NCBI RefSeq assembly: GCF_010994035.1
Contig: NZ_WIXN01000013.1
Span: 1-64,000, forward strand
Source: Virgibacillus aidingensis
Lineage (GTDB): Bacteria > Bacillota > Bacilli > Bacillales > Amphibacillaceae
Direction of reading: 5' to 3'
Length of the DNA stretch: 64,000 nt
Both the position numbers and the translations under genes were made by a program. Under the pieces are notes generated by a model. The model was given only the letters and a program-made list of their open reading frames with translations. It was not told the origin of the DNA and made no database searches. Position 1 is the stretch's first letter. Each line of letters begins with the position of its first letter. Positions 16,546 through 25,843 of this stretch are shown here, one piece after another.

Positions 16546-16636
16546 CGAAATCGTAAATCCTTTCATTTTACTGTGAGTATATAACATAATAATAGAAGTT
16601 TCATCATCTAATAGGTATCACCATTTTGCACGACGA

Positions 16637-16658
16637 ATATACAAAATACTGTATTTTA
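16637..16658. promoter_or_regulatory. candidate YhfZ operator, site 2
   Basis: ATATACAAAATACTGTAT plus TTTA matches site 1 in both TATACAA and TGTATTTTA arms with the same spacing, and lies 21 bases before the start of the PRD gene. It could block an internal promoter or transcription entering the structural genes. Confidence 0.65.
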
Positions 16659-16678
16659 TTTGCCAGGAGGTAATAGCT

Positions 16679-17056
16679 TTGGATGTAAAAGAACTAAAAC
16701 GGAGACTTGATATGTTATTGAAAGGAGATGTCATCTCACAATGCGCAAGCAAAGTAACAGAAACAGCATTTCGCCATTTATTGGATGAATTGAAAGCTGA
16801 TAAAATTGAACAGGCGGAGATGTTGTTTACGCATCTGCCAACTGCACTGACCAGAATGGATAAAGAGGAAGATCTGGAAGGTCCGAGCGAAGAAATAATG
16901 AAGGAAGTAAAAGCTTCCTCTTACTTTACCAAGGCAGTAAAACAAATAGATATGATTGAAAAAGAGTGGGGAAAAGCACTTCCTAGTGAAGAAAGAGATT
17001 TTTTGGCAATGCATTATACAAATGTCATTCAATTAAATAAAGGAGGAAAAGCGTAA
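16679..17056 (+). CDS. yhfY: PRD-domain protein (YhfY-like)
   Basis: A 125-residue stand-alone PRD-type helical domain. PRDs are normally the phosphorylatable modules of PTS-controlled antiterminators and activators; a stand-alone copy occurs in E. coli as YhfY. Visible: the C-terminal ALPSEERDFLAMHYTNVIQ helix typical of PRDs with a conserved His. TTG start seven bases after AGGAGG. Its stop overlaps the next start (TAATG), so it is part of the operon. It may act with YhfZ in sensing PTS status, but that is inference. Confidence 0.75.
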   Translation: MDVKELKRRLDMLLKGDVISQCASKVTETAFRHLLDELKADKIEQAEMLFTHLPTALTRMDKEEDLEGPSEEIMKEVKASSYFTKAVKQIDMIEKEWGKALPSEERDFLAMHYTNVIQLNKGGKA

Positions 17057-17412
17057 TGAAAATTGTTATTGGCGGACAGGTAGAGAAAAAGGCTATTGAA
17101 TCTTTGGTAAAGGAGATTGATCCCTCGATTGAAACAGTGATTAAGTCTGATGTGGAGGCATCGATAGCGATCAAAACCGGACAGGCCGATTACTATCTTG
17201 GAGCTTGTCACACAGGAGGTGGTGGTGCCCTGGCGATGGCGATAGCGATTATTGGCAAAGATAAGTGTGAAACAGTTTCGATGCCCGGCAGAAAGCCGAA
17301 AGGAGAAAATATAATCGGGGCGGTGAATGATGGAAAAGTAGCATTTGGATTTACAGGCGATCATATGGAGACTGCAGTGCCAATGATTCTTAAGGCAATA
17401 AAAAATAAGTAA
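17056..17412 (+). CDS. yhfU: YhfU-like protein (DUF2620)
   Basis: A 118-residue protein with a small alpha/beta fold: MKIVIGGQVEKKAIESLV at the N-terminus, the conserved YYLGACHTGGGGALAMA loop with Cys/His, and GAVNDGKVAFGFTGDHM near the C-terminus. It belongs to the DUF2620/YhfU family, found only next to yhfT and its partners. It resembles PTS IIB-like or glycine-rich phosphate-binding proteins in its loop, so a sensory or transport-accessory role with YhfT is possible. Start overlaps the upstream stop by one base; ribosome site AAAGGAGG. Confidence 0.85.
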   Translation: MKIVIGGQVEKKAIESLVKEIDPSIETVIKSDVEASIAIKTGQADYYLGACHTGGGGALAMAIAIIGKDKCETVSMPGRKPKGENIIGAVNDGKVAFGFTGDHMETAVPMILKAIKNK

Positions 17413-17433
17413 AATAGGTGAGGAGTGTCATCA

Positions 17434-18726
17434 ATGGAAATGTTATTTGTCATTTTAATTGGTGCCGTAGCTGCAGTATTGGCCAACATGAATATTGCTG
17501 TATTTAATGATGGGCTGCGACCAATCGTTGGGGAGCATCTTGAAGGTCGAATAAAACGTAGAGAACTTGGTTTAACAGCGTTTGCCATGAGTTTTGGATT
17601 AGTAATCGGGTTTGGTATTCCATTTACTTTAACAGCCAGTATTATTTTAATCCATAGTATCTTATTGGGTACGGATATAATTGGGTTGCTTACACCGAAA
17701 AACAAATGGGGTACTCCTGTGGCTGCTGTGGTAGGTGGCTTATATGGCTGGGCTTTATTGGTTGGTCTTGAAGGTTTTGTGAATTTATTTGAATACTTAC
17801 CTGTTAATTTTCTTGAACCAATGGGTGAAGTTGGTACTCCAGTTGTGGTAACATTTATGGCTTTCCCTGCTTTGGCAGTTGCAATGCAGTTTAGTGTTAA
17901 AAAAGGTATTCTGACATTTATTGTTGCCGCATTGGTGAGGCAGTTGGCGGTATTTGTGAATGAAGCTGGTTTATTGTCCATTGGCGGTAATGTTATTGAA
18001 ATAAACCAAGAAGGGATGGCGCTGATCGCGGGGATGATCTTCCTGTTTGCTTATGCAATGAAAGAAAAAGCAGAGGGAGGATCTTCTGTAGATTTTGCAT
18101 CTATATTCAGTGAAAAGGTCAAATCTATCAGGAAAAATGTTGCATTCTTTATGGTAATTGGTGGGCTTATTGCAGGTGCAACCAATTTGTCACTCATGGC
18201 CGGTGACCCTATTTCCCTGAATTTACTTGCTGAAGGCAGTCAGACAGATGCAGGAATAGCTGCTGCTGCAAGAGCCATTGGTTTTATCCCATTAGTTGCA
18301 AGTACTGCCATAGCGACTGGGGTATACAGTCCGGTAGGTTTTACATTGATTTTTGTAGTAGGATTTTTTTCACCGAATGTATGGATAGCACTGATTATCG
18401 GGGCAGCAGTTATATTCCTGGAAGTCATGCTTCTAAGCTCCATTGCGAAATTTCTCGATAAATATCCTGGTGTACGTAATTCCGGAGAAAATATTCGTAA
18501 TGCGATGACGAAGCTTTTGGAAGTTGCATTACTTATTGGTGGCGCAAATGCATCCAATATGATTGCACCCGGTTTTGGGTTCTTCTTCATTGCAGGATTT
18601 TATCTATTAAATGAAGTGGCCGGTAGACCGATAGTGCGTATGGCTGTTGGGCCGGTAGGTGCGATTGCGGTTGGTGTTATTGCAAATATTCTAGTGCTTA
18701 TGGGCATTATGACAATACCTGAATAA
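17434..18726 (+). CDS. yhfT: YhfT-like membrane transporter
   Basis: A 430-residue polytopic membrane protein with about 11-12 hydrophobic segments. It is clearly collinear with E. coli YhfT: AVFNDGLRPIVGEHLEGR near the N-terminus, a middle RAIGFIPLVASTAIATGVYS segment, and RNSGENIRNAMTKLLEVAL towards the end. YhfT is a predicted transporter of unknown substrate; fixed adjacency to YhfU suggests they form one uptake system. ATG at 17434 chosen because GTGAGGAG lies eight bases upstream; a GTG nine bases earlier overlaps it. Confidence 0.88.
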   Translation: MEMLFVILIGAVAAVLANMNIAVFNDGLRPIVGEHLEGRIKRRELGLTAFAMSFGLVIGFGIPFTLTASIILIHSILLGTDIIGLLTPKNKWGTPVAAVVGGLYGWALLVGLEGFVNLFEYLPVNFLEPMGEVGTPVVVTFMAFPALAVAMQFSVKKGILTFIVAALVRQLAVFVNEAGLLSIGGNVIEINQEGMALIAGMIFLFAYAMKEKAEGGSSVDFASIFSEKVKSIRKNVAFFMVIGGLIAGATNLSLMAGDPISLNLLAEGSQTDAGIAAAARAIGFIPLVASTAIATGVYSPVGFTLIFVVGFFSPNVWIALIIGAAVIFLEVMLLSSIAKFLDKYPGVRNSGENIRNAMTKLLEVALLIGGANASNMIAPGFGFFFIAGFYLLNEVAGRPIVRMAVGPVGAIAVGVIANILVLMGIMTIPE

Positions 18727-18745
18727 CATCTAGGGAGTGACCTTA

Positions 18746-19675
18746 ATGATTCAAACAGTAACAGGAAAAATTACAGAAAAAGAACTAGGTATTTGTGCAG
18801 CACATGAACACCTTTCGATCGATCTTTCCAGAATCAAAAATGATCCTGATACCATCTTGGATGATGAAAAAGGAGTACTGGGAGAGTTAAATCACTTTAA
18901 AAATGCAGGCGGCCAGTCCATGGTGGAATTAACAAACAACGGGATGGGCAGAGATGTACAAAGATTAAAGCGTTTGAGTGAAAAAACAGGGATTCACATT
19001 ATAACCTGTACCGGATTTTACAAAGATCCATTTATTCCTGAATTTGCTAGGGGGTGGGATCGTGATCAATTTGCTGCTCATTTTATAAATGAAAGCAATG
19101 AGGGAATTCTGGATACCGGGATTTTACCGGGTGTGATAGGAGAAGTTGGAACAAGCCTGGATGAAATAAAACCGATTGAAAAAGAATTGATTATAGGTGC
19201 AGGAAAAGCTGCTCTTGAAACAGGCTTACCCGTATCCACCCACACTACATTAGGCACAATGGGAGTAACCCAGGTCGAGATGTTTTTTGACCTGGGCTTG
19301 CCAAAAGACCAGATTATTATTGGACATCAGGATTTAAATTCAAATAAGGACGAAGTGTTATCCGTCCTAAAATCGGGAGTATATATAGGATTTGACACGA
19401 TTGGGAAGAATAATTACCGTCCCGATGGAGAGCGTGTGGAATTTTTGCTTGATTTTATTGAACGCGGGTTTCATCAGCAAATTTTGCTTTCTGCGGATTT
19501 AACGAGAAAATCTCATTGGAAAAAACATCGTGGTCCGGGATACGACCTTGTGCTGCGTGACTTTATTCCTCAATTAAAGTTTAAGGGTGTTACTGATGAA
19601 ATTATTAACGATTTATTGATTCATAATCCGGCAAATGCATTTGCAGTAAAGGAGCGTTATAATGATGAGTTATGA
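18746..19675 (+). CDS. php: phosphotriesterase-homology protein Php
   Basis: A 309-residue TIM-barrel metal-dependent hydrolase of the phosphotriesterase family. Binuclear-metal residues are visible: His20/His22 in AAHEHLSI, Glu in IGEVGTS, His in VSTHTTLGT, His in IIGHQDLN and Asp in LSADLTRKS. E. coli Php has no phosphotriesterase activity and lacks an assigned substrate; related enzymes are lactonases. A lactone or amide hydrolysis step in the yhf pathway is plausible. Start ATG at 18746 follows GGGAGTGA. It overlaps yhfS by 14 bases. Confidence 0.9.
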   Translation: MIQTVTGKITEKELGICAAHEHLSIDLSRIKNDPDTILDDEKGVLGELNHFKNAGGQSMVELTNNGMGRDVQRLKRLSEKTGIHIITCTGFYKDPFIPEFARGWDRDQFAAHFINESNEGILDTGILPGVIGEVGTSLDEIKPIEKELIIGAGKAALETGLPVSTHTTLGTMGVTQVEMFFDLGLPKDQIIIGHQDLNSNKDEVLSVLKSGVYIGFDTIGKNNYRPDGERVEFLLDFIERGFHQQILLSADLTRKSHWKKHRGPGYDLVLRDFIPQLKFKGVTDEIINDLLIHNPANAFAVKERYNDEL

Positions 19676-20807
19676 TCCATCGAGGTTAAAATATGCAGAC
19701 TCGGTTTTACCGCAATTTTCAATAGGAGAAGCACAGCAATTACAGTTTAAGCTTGTGGGTTATATGAGCAGACATTTTACCGGAGATGAATTTCTGTCGT
19801 TGGGTGATCTTGGTGTGGCGCCCCGTTTTAAAAAACCGGAGCAGACCGAAAGAGCAGAACGTGTTTTGGCAGATTTTTTCGGTGCGGATAATGCTGCACT
19901 CGTTCGCGGTGCCGGTACCGGTGCCATTCGGATTATATTAAGTACGTTAATGGAAGCAGGGGAGTCGATGTTCATTCACTCGGCTCCTGTATACACGACA
20001 ACGAAGGAGACTTTCCGCACCCTCGGAATGAAAACAGAAGTGGTTGATTTTAATGATATGAAGGCTGTTGAAGCTGCCCTGAAGGAAGACCAGGAGTGTA
20101 AGGTGTTTTATATTCAGCATGCAAGACAGCAGCCTACAGATACCTATGATATAAACACGTTAATTCAGACGGTAAAATCAATACGGCCGGATTTGCCAGT
20201 TGTCGTGGATGATAATTATTGTGCGATGAAAACCTATGGAATCGGTGTGGAATATGGAGCCGATTATTCCACGTTTTCCGGGTTTAAATTACTTGGTCCG
20301 GAGGGAATCGGGGTTATTGTTGGTAAAGATGAGGGTATTAAACGCCTGCAGGAAAGAAATTATTCCGGTGGAGGGCAAGTACAGGGATTTGAAGCGATGG
20401 AGCTTCTGCGTATGATGACATTTGCACCAGTGTCTCTTGCAACGCAGAATGAACAGGTTGAAGCACTTTGCAAAGAATTGAATGAAGGTGCTGTTTCGGG
20501 GATTGAGGTTGCCTATATGACGAATGCGCAGTCGAAAAATGTCATTGTTGAACTGAGCGAGCCAATTGCCCAGGAGGTTATTAAGCAGAGTAACCGTTTA
20601 GGGGCGGCAACGCATCCTGTTGGTGCTGAATCAAAATACGAAATTATTCCGATGATTTATCGGGTTTCGGGGAGTTTTATTGAGGCAGAGCCCTGGCTTA
20701 AGAAATACGGAATCCGTATCAATCCAATGAAAGCAGGAGCGTCCGCAGTAGTAAATATACTGGATAAAGCTATACATTCCATCAAAGACAATGAAAAACT
20801 GACATAA
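19662..20807 (+). CDS. yhfS: YhfS-like PLP-dependent aminotransferase/lyase-fold enzyme
   Basis: A 381-residue fold-type I PLP enzyme. The Schiff-base lysine is most likely Lys209 in STFSGFKLLGPEG; RGAGTGAIR is the cofactor phosphate loop and VVDDNYCAMK carries the Asp that pairs with the pyridine nitrogen. YhfS proteins sit between aminotransferases and cystathionine-type lyases, and the reaction is unknown. ATG 19662 follows AAAGGAG, inside the end of php, showing translational coupling. Confidence 0.88.
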   Translation: MMSYDPSRLKYADSVLPQFSIGEAQQLQFKLVGYMSRHFTGDEFLSLGDLGVAPRFKKPEQTERAERVLADFFGADNAALVRGAGTGAIRIILSTLMEAGESMFIHSAPVYTTTKETFRTLGMKTEVVDFNDMKAVEAALKEDQECKVFYIQHARQQPTDTYDINTLIQTVKSIRPDLPVVVDDNYCAMKTYGIGVEYGADYSTFSGFKLLGPEGIGVIVGKDEGIKRLQERNYSGGGQVQGFEAMELLRMMTFAPVSLATQNEQVEALCKELNEGAVSGIEVAYMTNAQSKNVIVELSEPIAQEVIKQSNRLGAATHPVGAESKYEIIPMIYRVSGSFIEAEPWLKKYGIRINPMKAGASAVVNILDKAIHSIKDNEKLT

Positions 20808-20822
20808 TAGGAGGCTGAATCC

Positions 20823-21983
20823 ATGTTTCTGAATGTAACGAAAAGAAGAAATCCAGCGTTAATTCATACAGGGCTGTCCCTTCATCAATCAGGAGCTATC
20901 CCCCCAAACACGTATGTCATCGATGTGGATAATCTAAAAAAAAATACTCGAAAACTTGCATCTGCGGCACAACAGAATGACATGGAACTCTACTTTATGA
21001 CAAAACAGCTTGGCAGAATCCCCAAGGTTGCGGAAATAATAGCTGCCAATGGCATAAAGAAAGCAGTTGCTGTTGATTTTGATGAAGGAAAAGTTCTCGC
21101 TGATCATGGAATTACAATAGGAAACATTGGACATCTTGTTCAGCCAGGGAAAAATCAGTGGTATGAAGTTCTGAGCTGGAAGCCGGAAGTGGTAACTATT
21201 TTTTCCTTTGAGCGGGCTAAGCAATTATCCTTGGCAGCAGAAAGTGTGGGAGTTAAGCAGGATATCCTGTTAAAAGTAACTGGGCCAAATGATAAAATTT
21301 ATCAAGGGCAGGAAGGGGGCATACCTATAGAAAAGCTTGCTGCAAATATAGATCATATTCGAGATCTTCCCGGGATTAGTATTGTTGGGGTAACCTCCTT
21401 TCCAAATCTTCAATTGGCTGAGAATAAGACAAAAATGGTACCGACAGCCAATATGGACACGTTGTTGTATGCAGTTAAAATTCTTGAGGCTAAAGGAATT
21501 TTTGTTAAGCAGGTGAATGGTCCCAGTGGAACAAGTACGGAGACGATTCCCTTTCTGCGTAATAAGGGAGTCACCCATTCCGAACCGGGGCATGGCTTAA
21601 CAGGAACGACGCCTATTCATGTATATAAAGATTTACCTGAGAAACCGGCCATCATTTATGTTTCGGAAATTTCCCATGAATCCAATGGCAATTATCAGGT
21701 TATTGCGGGCGGATATTATGGACGATCTAAAATGGAAGGTTGCTTGGTTGGCCATTCAAAAGGAAATATACTTGACCGTTATACAAATGCCCAGCAAAAT
21801 AACCCTGAAGTAATAGATTATTACGGGATGATAGAACGCCCTTCCAATTTTTCCATAGAAATCGGGGACACAGCAATCTTTGCTTTTCGCACACAGATTT
21901 TCGTAACAAGGGCACATGTAGCATTGGTGCAAGGAATTCAATCCGGAGATCCAAAAGTCATCCATCTTGAAAGGAAGTGGTGA
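20823..21983 (+). CDS. yhfX: YhfX-like PLP-dependent protein (alanine racemase barrel)
   Basis: A 386-residue fold-type III PLP enzyme with an alanine-racemase-like barrel. The cofactor lysine is Lys61 in LYFMTKQLGRIP; conserved GTSTETIP and HVYKDLPEKPAIIYVSE follow. Racemization or another reaction at a D-amino-acid-like centre is expected. ATG after AGGAGG. It ends four bases before yhfW. Together with YhfS it indicates an amino-acid or amino-compound pathway. Confidence 0.88.
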   Translation: MFLNVTKRRNPALIHTGLSLHQSGAIPPNTYVIDVDNLKKNTRKLASAAQQNDMELYFMTKQLGRIPKVAEIIAANGIKKAVAVDFDEGKVLADHGITIGNIGHLVQPGKNQWYEVLSWKPEVVTIFSFERAKQLSLAAESVGVKQDILLKVTGPNDKIYQGQEGGIPIEKLAANIDHIRDLPGISIVGVTSFPNLQLAENKTKMVPTANMDTLLYAVKILEAKGIFVKQVNGPSGTSTETIPFLRNKGVTHSEPGHGLTGTTPIHVYKDLPEKPAIIYVSEISHESNGNYQVIAGGYYGRSKMEGCLVGHSKGNILDRYTNAQQNNPEVIDYYGMIERPSNFSIEIGDTAIFAFRTQIFVTRAHVALVQGIQSGDPKVIHLERKW

Positions 21984-21986
21984 CAG

Positions 21987-23189
21987 ATGTCAAAAATGAC
22001 ACTACTCGTGATCGACAGCTTTGGAATTGGTGCAATGTCTGATTGTAAGGAATATGTCCCGTCCGACTGTAAGGCCAATACGTATAAGCATATCAGGGAA
22101 ATGAATCAGGGTAAACTGCAAATCCCTTTCCTATATAATTCGGGGCTGGGTGCCCTTATTGATGATGAATCTCCTCCCAACAACGCTTATGGTTATTCTA
22201 AATTGGCCCATCATGGAGCAGATACTTACCTTGGGCATCAGGAAATAGCAGGAAGCTGCCCAAAAAAATCCAATAAACGATTAATGAAAGATATTCATTA
22301 TGGTATGAAAAAAATACTGGAAAGTAACGGATACGATGTGGATTACCCGTTTGATGAGTTCCCTGTTCTTTTAGTCAATGGTGCAGCAGTAGTAGCGGAT
22401 AACTTGGAATCTTCCCTGGGGAATATTATTAATGTAACAGCAGATTTTAAAAAGATGCCTTTCTCGGAAGTAAAAGAGTTAGGTAAAGTTGTGCGGCATC
22501 ATGTAGATACAACAAGAGTTATTGCTTTTGGAGGACCTTATACATCCATTGAGCACATTTTATCCTGTGTAAAGGAAAAGCAAGCAGGTCAATATGGGGT
22601 TGATACACCAAAAGCAAATGTGTATGGCGAGGGATATGAAGTTTTCCATATGGGTTATGGTGTAGAAATGGATAGACAATTTCCCATGATAGCAGCGGAT
22701 CATAATCTGAAGGTTTATCGCATGGGAAAAACAGCTGACGTCCTTCACGGTGCTGGGCCAACTGACCCCGTTGTAAATACAACTGAATTATTATCTAAAG
22801 TAATGGAAGCTTATACACAAGAAAAAGATGAGGCTGCATTTTTAATAAATGTACAGGAAACAGACCTTGCTGGACATTCGGAAGACGTAGATTGGTATTG
22901 TGAGCTTTTAAATGAAACAGATCATTGGCTTAGAAATACCTTTGTACCCGCAATGCAAGAGGATGATTTACTTATTATTATGGCTGATCACGGAAATGAT
23001 CCTACCATCGGCCATTCAAATCATACACGTGAATATGTACCAATTATAGCGATAGGAAATAAAGTGGGTAAAACGTATATTGGACTGCGGGAAACAATGG
23101 CAGATGTCGGCGCAACCTTCTGTGACTTTTTTGATTTGCCAAAAACAGCAGAGGGGGAGAGCTTTCTTGTGGATTTGCTGGAAAAATAG
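21987..23189 (+). CDS. yhfW: YhfW-like phosphomutase of the alkaline phosphatase superfamily
   Basis: A 400-residue metalloenzyme resembling phosphopentomutase (DeoB). The N-terminal metal Asp is in LLVIDSFGIGAMSD, and the C-terminal metal cluster is in IIMADHGNDPTIGHSNHTREYVP. LGHQEIAG and the metal His in VQETDLAGHSED are also typical. A phosphate-transfer or mutase step is expected, hence a phosphorylated intermediate in the yhf pathway. Start follows GGAAGTGG, four bases after yhfX. Last gene of the operon, followed by a terminator. Confidence 0.88.
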   Translation: MSKMTLLVIDSFGIGAMSDCKEYVPSDCKANTYKHIREMNQGKLQIPFLYNSGLGALIDDESPPNNAYGYSKLAHHGADTYLGHQEIAGSCPKKSNKRLMKDIHYGMKKILESNGYDVDYPFDEFPVLLVNGAAVVADNLESSLGNIINVTADFKKMPFSEVKELGKVVRHHVDTTRVIAFGGPYTSIEHILSCVKEKQAGQYGVDTPKANVYGEGYEVFHMGYGVEMDRQFPMIAADHNLKVYRMGKTADVLHGAGPTDPVVNTTELLSKVMEAYTQEKDEAAFLINVQETDLAGHSEDVDWYCELLNETDHWLRNTFVPAMQEDDLLIIMADHGNDPTIGHSNHTREYVPIIAIGNKVGKTYIGLRETMADVGATFCDFFDLPKTAEGESFLVDLLEK

Positions 23190-23201
23190 AATATTGAGTG
23201 G

Positions 23202-23236
23202 AAATCGGATACAAGCTTGGATGTGTCCGATTTTTT
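23202..23236 (+). terminator. terminator of the yhf-type operon
   Basis: AATCGGA pairs with TCCGATT, extended by ACA/TGT across a one-base bulge on each side, followed by TTTTT. Confidence 0.82.
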
Positions 23237-23344
23237 ACGATTCTAATCTTGCTTAAATTGTAAAACACACGTTTATCTACATTCCCCCAAAAATTCATTT
23301 ATGAAAAGACAGTTATTCCTTCCATTAAATAACCTGCTTTTTTT

Positions 23345-23386
23345 CCGGTTTTTAGTAAAAGTCGTAAAAACCGGTTTATTTTTTTA
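23345..23386 (+). terminator. second hairpin with T-run upstream of ectA
   Basis: CCGGTTTTT and AAAAACCGG form a 9-bp stem around a 12-base loop, followed by TTTATTTTTTTAT. It can act as a back-up terminator shielding ectA from yhf transcription, or as an attenuator in a long ect leader. The remaining 23387-23550 should hold the ect promoter; I could not find a well-spaced one. Confidence 0.6.
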
Positions 23387-23550
23387 TATTTCACAGCTTT
23401 TAATAGACAATGGCAATCATTTGGTGCTCATTCCATCTCATCGGGAATAATCACGTTATTCACCGCTTTATGCTTTTTGACGTTAATTCTGCGTATGTTA
23501 ATCTTATATAGTAACTAAAATAAAACAATTTCATTCCAGGAGGTGAGAGC

Positions 23551-24096
23551 ATCAATACAAGTGGCATTGGTGAAATGACATTAACAACTGATATAGAAAC
23601 AGATTTTCATTTTCGTAAGCCGACAAAGGAAGATGGTGCAGCTGTATGGGAGCTGATTAAAGGTACAAAGGTACTTGATTTAAATTCTTCTTACAGTTAT
23701 ATCATGTGGTGTGAAATCTTTTCCGAAACATCGATTGTGGCGGAAAGAGAAGGGAAGACTGTTGGCTTCATTTCCGGGTTTATCAATCCTAATAGTCCGG
23801 ATTCCTTGTTCATTTGGCAGGTAGCTGTCAATGCCTCCGAGCGCGGCAAAGGATTGGCAACCAAGATGCTTCGTCAATTGCTGCATCGTACAGAAGAGGA
23901 AGTTCAATACGTAGAAGCTACGGTATCTCCATCAAATAAACCGTCCCAGTCATTATTTAAAGGTCTTGCGAAAAAGCTTGACACCAATTGTGATATCAGT
24001 GATTACTTTACATCAAATGACTTTCCGGATGAAGGGGAAGAGCATGAAGACGAATTACTGTTTAAGATTGGGCCGATTAAGAAAGAAAATAAATAA
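23551..24096 (+). CDS. ectA: L-2,4-diaminobutyrate N-acetyltransferase EctA
   Basis: A GNAT-fold enzyme that acetylates 2,4-diaminobutyrate, the second ectoine step. Signatures: FRKPTKEDGAAVWELIK, VLDLNSSYSYIMWCE, GFISGFINPNSPDSLFIWQV, and the acetyl-CoA site NASERGKGLATKML. The first conventional start is ATG at 23575, but the only strong ribosome site, AGGAGGTGA (23538-23546), is 28 bases from it and exactly seven bases from an in-frame ATC at 23551, so an AUC start giving eight extra residues is proposed; use 23575 if AUG is required. Followed by ectB after 16 bases. Confidence 0.93.
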   Translation: MNTSGIGEMTLTTDIETDFHFRKPTKEDGAAVWELIKGTKVLDLNSSYSYIMWCEIFSETSIVAEREGKTVGFISGFINPNSPDSLFIWQVAVNASERGKGLATKMLRQLLHRTEEEVQYVEATVSPSNKPSQSLFKGLAKKLDTNCDISDYFTSNDFPDEGEEHEDELLFKIGPIKKENK

Positions 24097-24112
24097 TCAA
24101 AGGATGATTTAG

Positions 24113-25390
24113 TTGACAACGGCAGTATTGAACGATACGAAAATGAAAACGTTTGAAGAGCTGGAATCTGAAGTAAGAAGCTACAGCAGGGGCTGGCCGA
24201 CGGTTTTTGAAAAATCGAAAGGCTACAAGCTATGGGATACAGATGGAAAAGAATACATCGACTTTTTTGCCGGAGCAGGTACATTGAATTATGGACATAA
24301 TGACGATGTAATGCAGCAAAAGTTAATTGAATATATTAAAAATGATGGCATTATTCATAGCCTTGATATGGGAACAAACCCGAGAAAAGAATTTCTTGAA
24401 CGCTTCAAGGACGTAATTCTTACACCGCGAAATCTTGATTATAAAATTATGTTCCCTGGGCCAACTGGTACAAATACAGTGGAAAGTGCGCTGAAAATCG
24501 CCAGAAAAGTGACTGGACGCGAAACAGTAATCAGTTTTACCAATGCATTTCACGGAATGACGATTGGGTCACTATCCGTTACAGGAAACTCTTTTAAACG
24601 ACATGGTGCTGGAGTGCCGCTTCATCACTCAGTTTCCATGCCATTTGATAGATATGTGGAAGATGCTGATTCCATCGCATACCTCGAGCGGTTCTTGGAA
24701 GACAGTGGAAGCGGGGTAGCACTGCCTGCAGCGATTATTTTGGAAACTGTTCAAGGGGAAGGCGGCATTAACGCTGCACGCATGGAATGGCTGAAAAAAG
24801 TGGAGGAACTGTGCAAACGCTGGGATATCCTTCTAATTATTGATGATGTGCAGGCTGGAAATGGACGTACCGGTACTTTCTTCAGTTTCGAACCTGCAGG
24901 AATTGATCCAGATATCGTTTGTCTTTCCAAGTCTATTGGAGGTATTGGTCTCCCTATGGCAATTACGCTTATTAAACCGGAACATGACCAATGGGGACCA
25001 GGTGAGCACAACGGAACATTCCGCGGAAATAACCTGGCATTTATTGCTGCCACAGAAGCATTGAAAAATTGGGAGAACGATGATTTTGCTAATGAAGTAA
25101 AAGAAAAAGGTAAATTACTGCATAAAGCAATAGAGATGCTGATTGAAAAATATCCGGAACTAAATGGAGAAGCCAGAGGCAGAGGTTTAATGCAGGGAAT
25201 CGCAGTGGAAAAAGAAGGATTGGCAAGTGAAATTTGTGCTGAAGCATTTAATCGCGGCCTGATTGTGGAAACTTCCGGTCCGGATGACGAAGTGGTCAAA
25301 TTCCTGCCACCGCTGATAATTGATCAGGATGGCCTGGAAAAAGGACTTCAGCTTTTGGAAGATAGCATAAAATACGTACTTGGAAAATAA
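24113..25390 (+). CDS. ectB: diaminobutyrate-2-oxoglutarate transaminase EctB
   Basis: A 425-residue class III PLP aminotransferase that makes L-2,4-diaminobutyrate from aspartate semialdehyde with glutamate as donor, the first ectoine step. Visible: [32 protein letters not shown] with the cofactor phosphate loop, [19 protein letters not shown] (Asp pairing with the pyridine ring) and the PLP lysine in [15 protein letters not shown] start with AAAGGATG upstream; an ATG 30 bases later is the alternative. It lies between ectA and ectC. Confidence 0.96.
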   Translation: MTTAVLNDTKMKTFEELESEVRSYSRGWPTVFEKSKGYKLWDTDGKEYIDFFAGAGTLNYGHNDDVMQQKLIEYIKNDGIIHSLDMGTNPRKEFLERFKDVILTPRNLDYKIMFPGPTGTNTVESALKIARKVTGRETVISFTNAFHGMTIGSLSVTGNSFKRHGAGVPLHHSVSMPFDRYVEDADSIAYLERFLEDSGSGVALPAAIILETVQGEGGINAARMEWLKKVEELCKRWDILLIIDDVQAGNGRTGTFFSFEPAGIDPDIVCLSKSIGGIGLPMAITLIKPEHDQWGPGEHNGTFRGNNLAFIAATEALKNWENDDFANEVKEKGKLLHKAIEMLIEKYPELNGEARGRGLMQGIAVEKEGLASEICAEAFNRGLIVETSGPDDEVVKFLPPLIIDQDGLEKGLQLLEDSIKYVLGK

Positions 25391-25441
25391 GATATTCACA
25401 CAGTAAGATATACAGGATCAGACAGAGAGGGGAAAATATAG

Positions 25442-25828
25442 ATGATTGTAAAATCACTGGAAGATTTAATTGGAACTGAAGATCATACAAAATCCGAGAA
25501 CTGGGAGAGCCGCCGTTTTATTTTGAAAAAAGACGGTGTAGGCTTCAGCATGAACGATACTATCATCAAAGCAGGCACAGAAAATTTCTTCTGGTATAAA
25601 AACCATATCGAAGCGGTTTACTGCATTGAAGGCGAAGGGGAAATTGAAAAGGTATCAACCGGTGATGTTTACCAGATCAAGCCTGGAACAATGTATCTCT
25701 TGGATGATCATGATAAACACTACCTTCGTGCACGCACGCAAATGCGAATGGTTTGTGTATTTAATCCCCCCCTGGTGGGAACAGAAACCCATAATGAAGA
25801 AGGGTATTACCCCCTTTTAACAGAATAA
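25442..25828 (+). CDS. ectC: L-ectoine synthase EctC
   Basis: A 128-residue cupin that cyclizes N-gamma-acetyl-diaminobutyrate to ectoine, the final step. The iron ligands and active site lie in [20 protein letters not shown] (Glu, Tyr) and [12 protein letters not shown] (His); [16 protein letters not shown] is the conserved C-terminal segment. ATG after GAGGGGAAAA. The operon stops here with a terminator: there is no ectD hydroxylase, lysC or asd attached, so the strain can make ectoine but no hydroxyectoine gene is seen in this window. Confidence 0.96.
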   Translation: MIVKSLEDLIGTEDHTKSENWESRRFILKKDGVGFSMNDTIIKAGTENFFWYKNHIEAVYCIEGEGEIEKVSTGDVYQIKPGTMYLLDDHDKHYLRARTQMRMVCVFNPPLVGTETHNEEGYYPLLTE

Positions 25829-25843
25829 TTGATTTTGATATTT

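Noticed and set aside
23477-23512. Promoter of ectA (TTGACG with TATAGT)
   Set aside because: Spacing of 24 bases is too long for a SigA promoter; I could not find a better pair.
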